A DNA stretch of 43,479 nucleotides, taken from positions 1 to 43,479 of the forward strand of contig CAZIPZ010000003.1 of assembly GCA_964541075.1 (NCBI GenBank), in the 5' to 3' direction. The notes beneath the pieces were generated by a model. It searched no databases and was not told where the DNA came from. It saw nothing but the letters and a program-made list of their open reading frames with translations. Origin of the DNA: CAZIPZ01 sp964541075. Its GTDB lineage: Bacteria > Acidobacteriota > Terriglobia > 20CM-2-55-15. Shown piece by piece: positions 42,270-43,479 of this stretch (position 1 is its first letter; each line of letters opens with the position of its first letter). Made by a program: the position numbers and the translations under genes.

Positions 42270-42991
42270 CCTTCTTGTCTGTGAACATTGATCACATTGC
42301 AACCCTTCGTCAGGCAAGGCGCACCAACGAGCCTGATCCTATCGCCGCTGCGGCCATATGCGAGTTGGCCGGCGCACAAGGGATCACAGTTCACATTCGC
42401 GGCGACCGCCGTCATATTCAGGATCGCGACTTAAAGCTGCTTGCCGAAACGGTGAAGACAAAACTCAATGTGGAGATGGCTGCCACTGAAGAAATGATCG
42501 CGATAGCGTCGAGCGTCAGTCTGGATCAGGTTACGATCGTTCCCGAGCTTCCGGGTGAAGTTACGACAACCGGCGGTCTGGACTGCACCGGCAATCGTCA
42601 AAGCCTCGCCAGCGCTATCGAACGTCTGAGAACCGCCGGCCTCGCGGTCAGCCTCTTTATCGATCCTGCCGATAGCCAGATCAAATGCGCGCATGACTTA
42701 GGTGCGAGGACGATTGAGCTGAACACGGCGCAGTATGCGGATGCGACGCTTCGAAACCGACCATCCACGGAGGCGGATCAGGCGCTCGAAGCTATAAGGA
42801 ACTCGGCAAAGTTGGCAGCTTCCATGGGAATCGAGGTTCTGGCCGGACACGGTCTTACATATCGAAACGTCCGCGCGATAGCTGCGGTTCCGGAAATAGT
42901 CGAACTGAACATAGGCCATAACATCATTGCCCGCTCCGCGTTGGTTGGACTGGATCAAGCCGTCCGCGAAATGCTGGCCTTGCTTTCCTGA
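42266..42991 (+). CDS. pdxJ: pyridoxine 5'-phosphate synthase
   Basis: 241 residues, condenses 1-deoxyxylulose 5-phosphate with aminoacetone phosphate in the DXP-dependent vitamin B6 pathway. LSVNIDHIATLRQARRTNEPDP, ITVHIRGDRRHIQDRDL, VTIVPE, and GIEVLAGHGLTYRNV are diagnostic. ATG overlaps the glycosyltransferase stop (ATGA). Its product feeds PLP enzymes such as the aminotransferase in this window. Confidence 0.97.
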   Translation: MTFLSVNIDHIATLRQARRTNEPDPIAAAAICELAGAQGITVHIRGDRRHIQDRDLKLLAETVKTKLNVEMAATEEMIAIASSVSLDQVTIVPELPGEVTTTGGLDCTGNRQSLASAIERLRTAGLAVSLFIDPADSQIKCAHDLGARTIELNTAQYADATLRNRPSTEADQALEAIRNSAKLAASMGIEVLAGHGLTYRNVRAIAAVPEIVELNIGHNIIARSALVGLDQAVREMLALLS

Positions 42992-43479
42992 TGCGCATTC
43001 ATCTTCTACGTCACGGTGAGACTGCGTGGAACGCTGAACGCCGAATCCAGGGACAGGTCGATGTGCCTCTCAACGCAAACGGCATGCACCAGGCGCAGAG
43101 CTGGCGGAAGTACTTTTGCGGTATTCGATTGTCCGCTGTCTATTCGTCCGCGTTATCCCGCGCCATAGAAACCGCCTTTCATGCAACGGGCCGCGCCGCA
43201 TGTATGATCAACGACCTGAACGAACGTTGTTTTGGAGAATGGCAGGGGCAAGTGTGGACGGAACTCGAGAAGACGGTTCCGGGGTTCATGCATTACTGGC
43301 GATCATCGGCGTTCAAGCCGCCTGGCGGGGAAACTAGGGAAAGGCTGCATGCAAGGGTTCTTTCAGCGCTGGATTCCATACTCTCGCAGCATTCAACCGA
43401 TAGTGACATTTTGGTTGTCGGTCACGGTGGAAGCGCCAAAGCAATTATTGCTCACGCTACGGGTTGTCAGATCGAGGAC
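42991..43479 (+). CDS. histidine phosphatase, phosphoglycerate mutase-like (partial, 3' end outside)
   Basis: 163 codons before the right edge. ATG shares a base with the pdxJ stop (TGATG). MRIHLLRHGETAWNAERRIQGQ holds the phospho-accepting His8; SSALSRAIETA and VVGHGGSAKAII carry the other conserved Arg and second His. Members include cofactor-dependent phosphoglycerate mutase, CobC alpha-ribazole phosphatase and broad phosphatases; the substrate cannot be told. Confidence 0.93.
   Translation, partial: MRIHLLRHGETAWNAERRIQGQVDVPLNANGMHQAQSWRKYFCGIRLSAVYSSALSRAIETAFHATGRAACMINDLNERCFGEWQGQVWTELEKTVPGFMHYWRSSAFKPPGGETRERLHARVLSALDSILSQHSTDSDILVVGHGGSAKAIIAHATGCQIED

Noticed and set aside
1..43479. 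CRISPR array or insertion sequence
   Set aside because: No regularly spaced repeats, no transposase motifs and no terminal inverted repeats were seen.

Overview
The window reads as a chromosomal segment of a Gram-negative (diderm) bacterium: it carries lpxC and lpxD for lipid A, an oxygen-dependent-type haem branch (hemE, hemH, hemG) and a type IV pilus or type II secretion ATPase. TrmFO, short four-base gene overlaps, a compact 830-residue DNA polymerase I and the mixture of families fit Acidobacteriota best. That placement is inference; no rRNA or other lineage marker is present. No CRISPR array, insertion sequence or phage module was seen.

Layout. 1-1327: a probable lipoprotein and otherwise empty sequence ending at a tRNA-Val(GAC) gene with a clear sigma-70 promoter. 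1496-4984: polA and lpxC, divergent. 4936-9917 (minus strand): a long operon rplU-rpmA-obgE-nadD-rsfS-sigma-54 activator-rlmH-comF with a near-consensus promoter in front of rplU and a strong intrinsic terminator/attenuator between rpmA and obgE. 9958-16507 (minus): HEAT-repeat protein-gltX-accD-trmFO-class IV aminotransferase-xerC, tightly packed. 16556-17497: a CDF metal exporter, divergent from 17570-26623 (plus): acyl-CoA dehydrogenase, DHH phosphoesterase, rhomboid protease, Tex, two MacB-type permeases with no ATPase, and a GNAT-like protein. 26581-28102 (minus): a two-subunit CoA-transferase.

28269-32006 is the most unusual part. A sigma-54-type promoter precedes a stand-alone NRPS adenylation-carrier didomain whose ten specificity residues read DAWFLGNVVK, a known leucine code. 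A cytochrome P450 follows 30 bp later. Directly behind the P450 stop lies a 59-codon ORF resembling the linker that precedes an NRPS condensation domain. A CsbD-like stress protein comes next. The A-PCP plus P450 pairing matches pathways that hydroxylate a carrier-bound amino acid (NovH/NovI, NikP1/NikQ type). The small ORF suggests that a larger assembly line once stood here or continues elsewhere. 32007-33457 is gene-poor and holds a secreted four-cysteine protein, hairpins and a possible eroded coding fragment.

33458-43479: a TPR protein and a GspE/PilB ATPase fused to an N-terminal cyclic-nucleotide-binding-type domain; then on the minus strand hemE-hemH-hemG-lpxD followed by fbp; then on the plus strand a family 2 glycosyltransferase, pdxJ and a histidine phosphatase that runs off the right edge.
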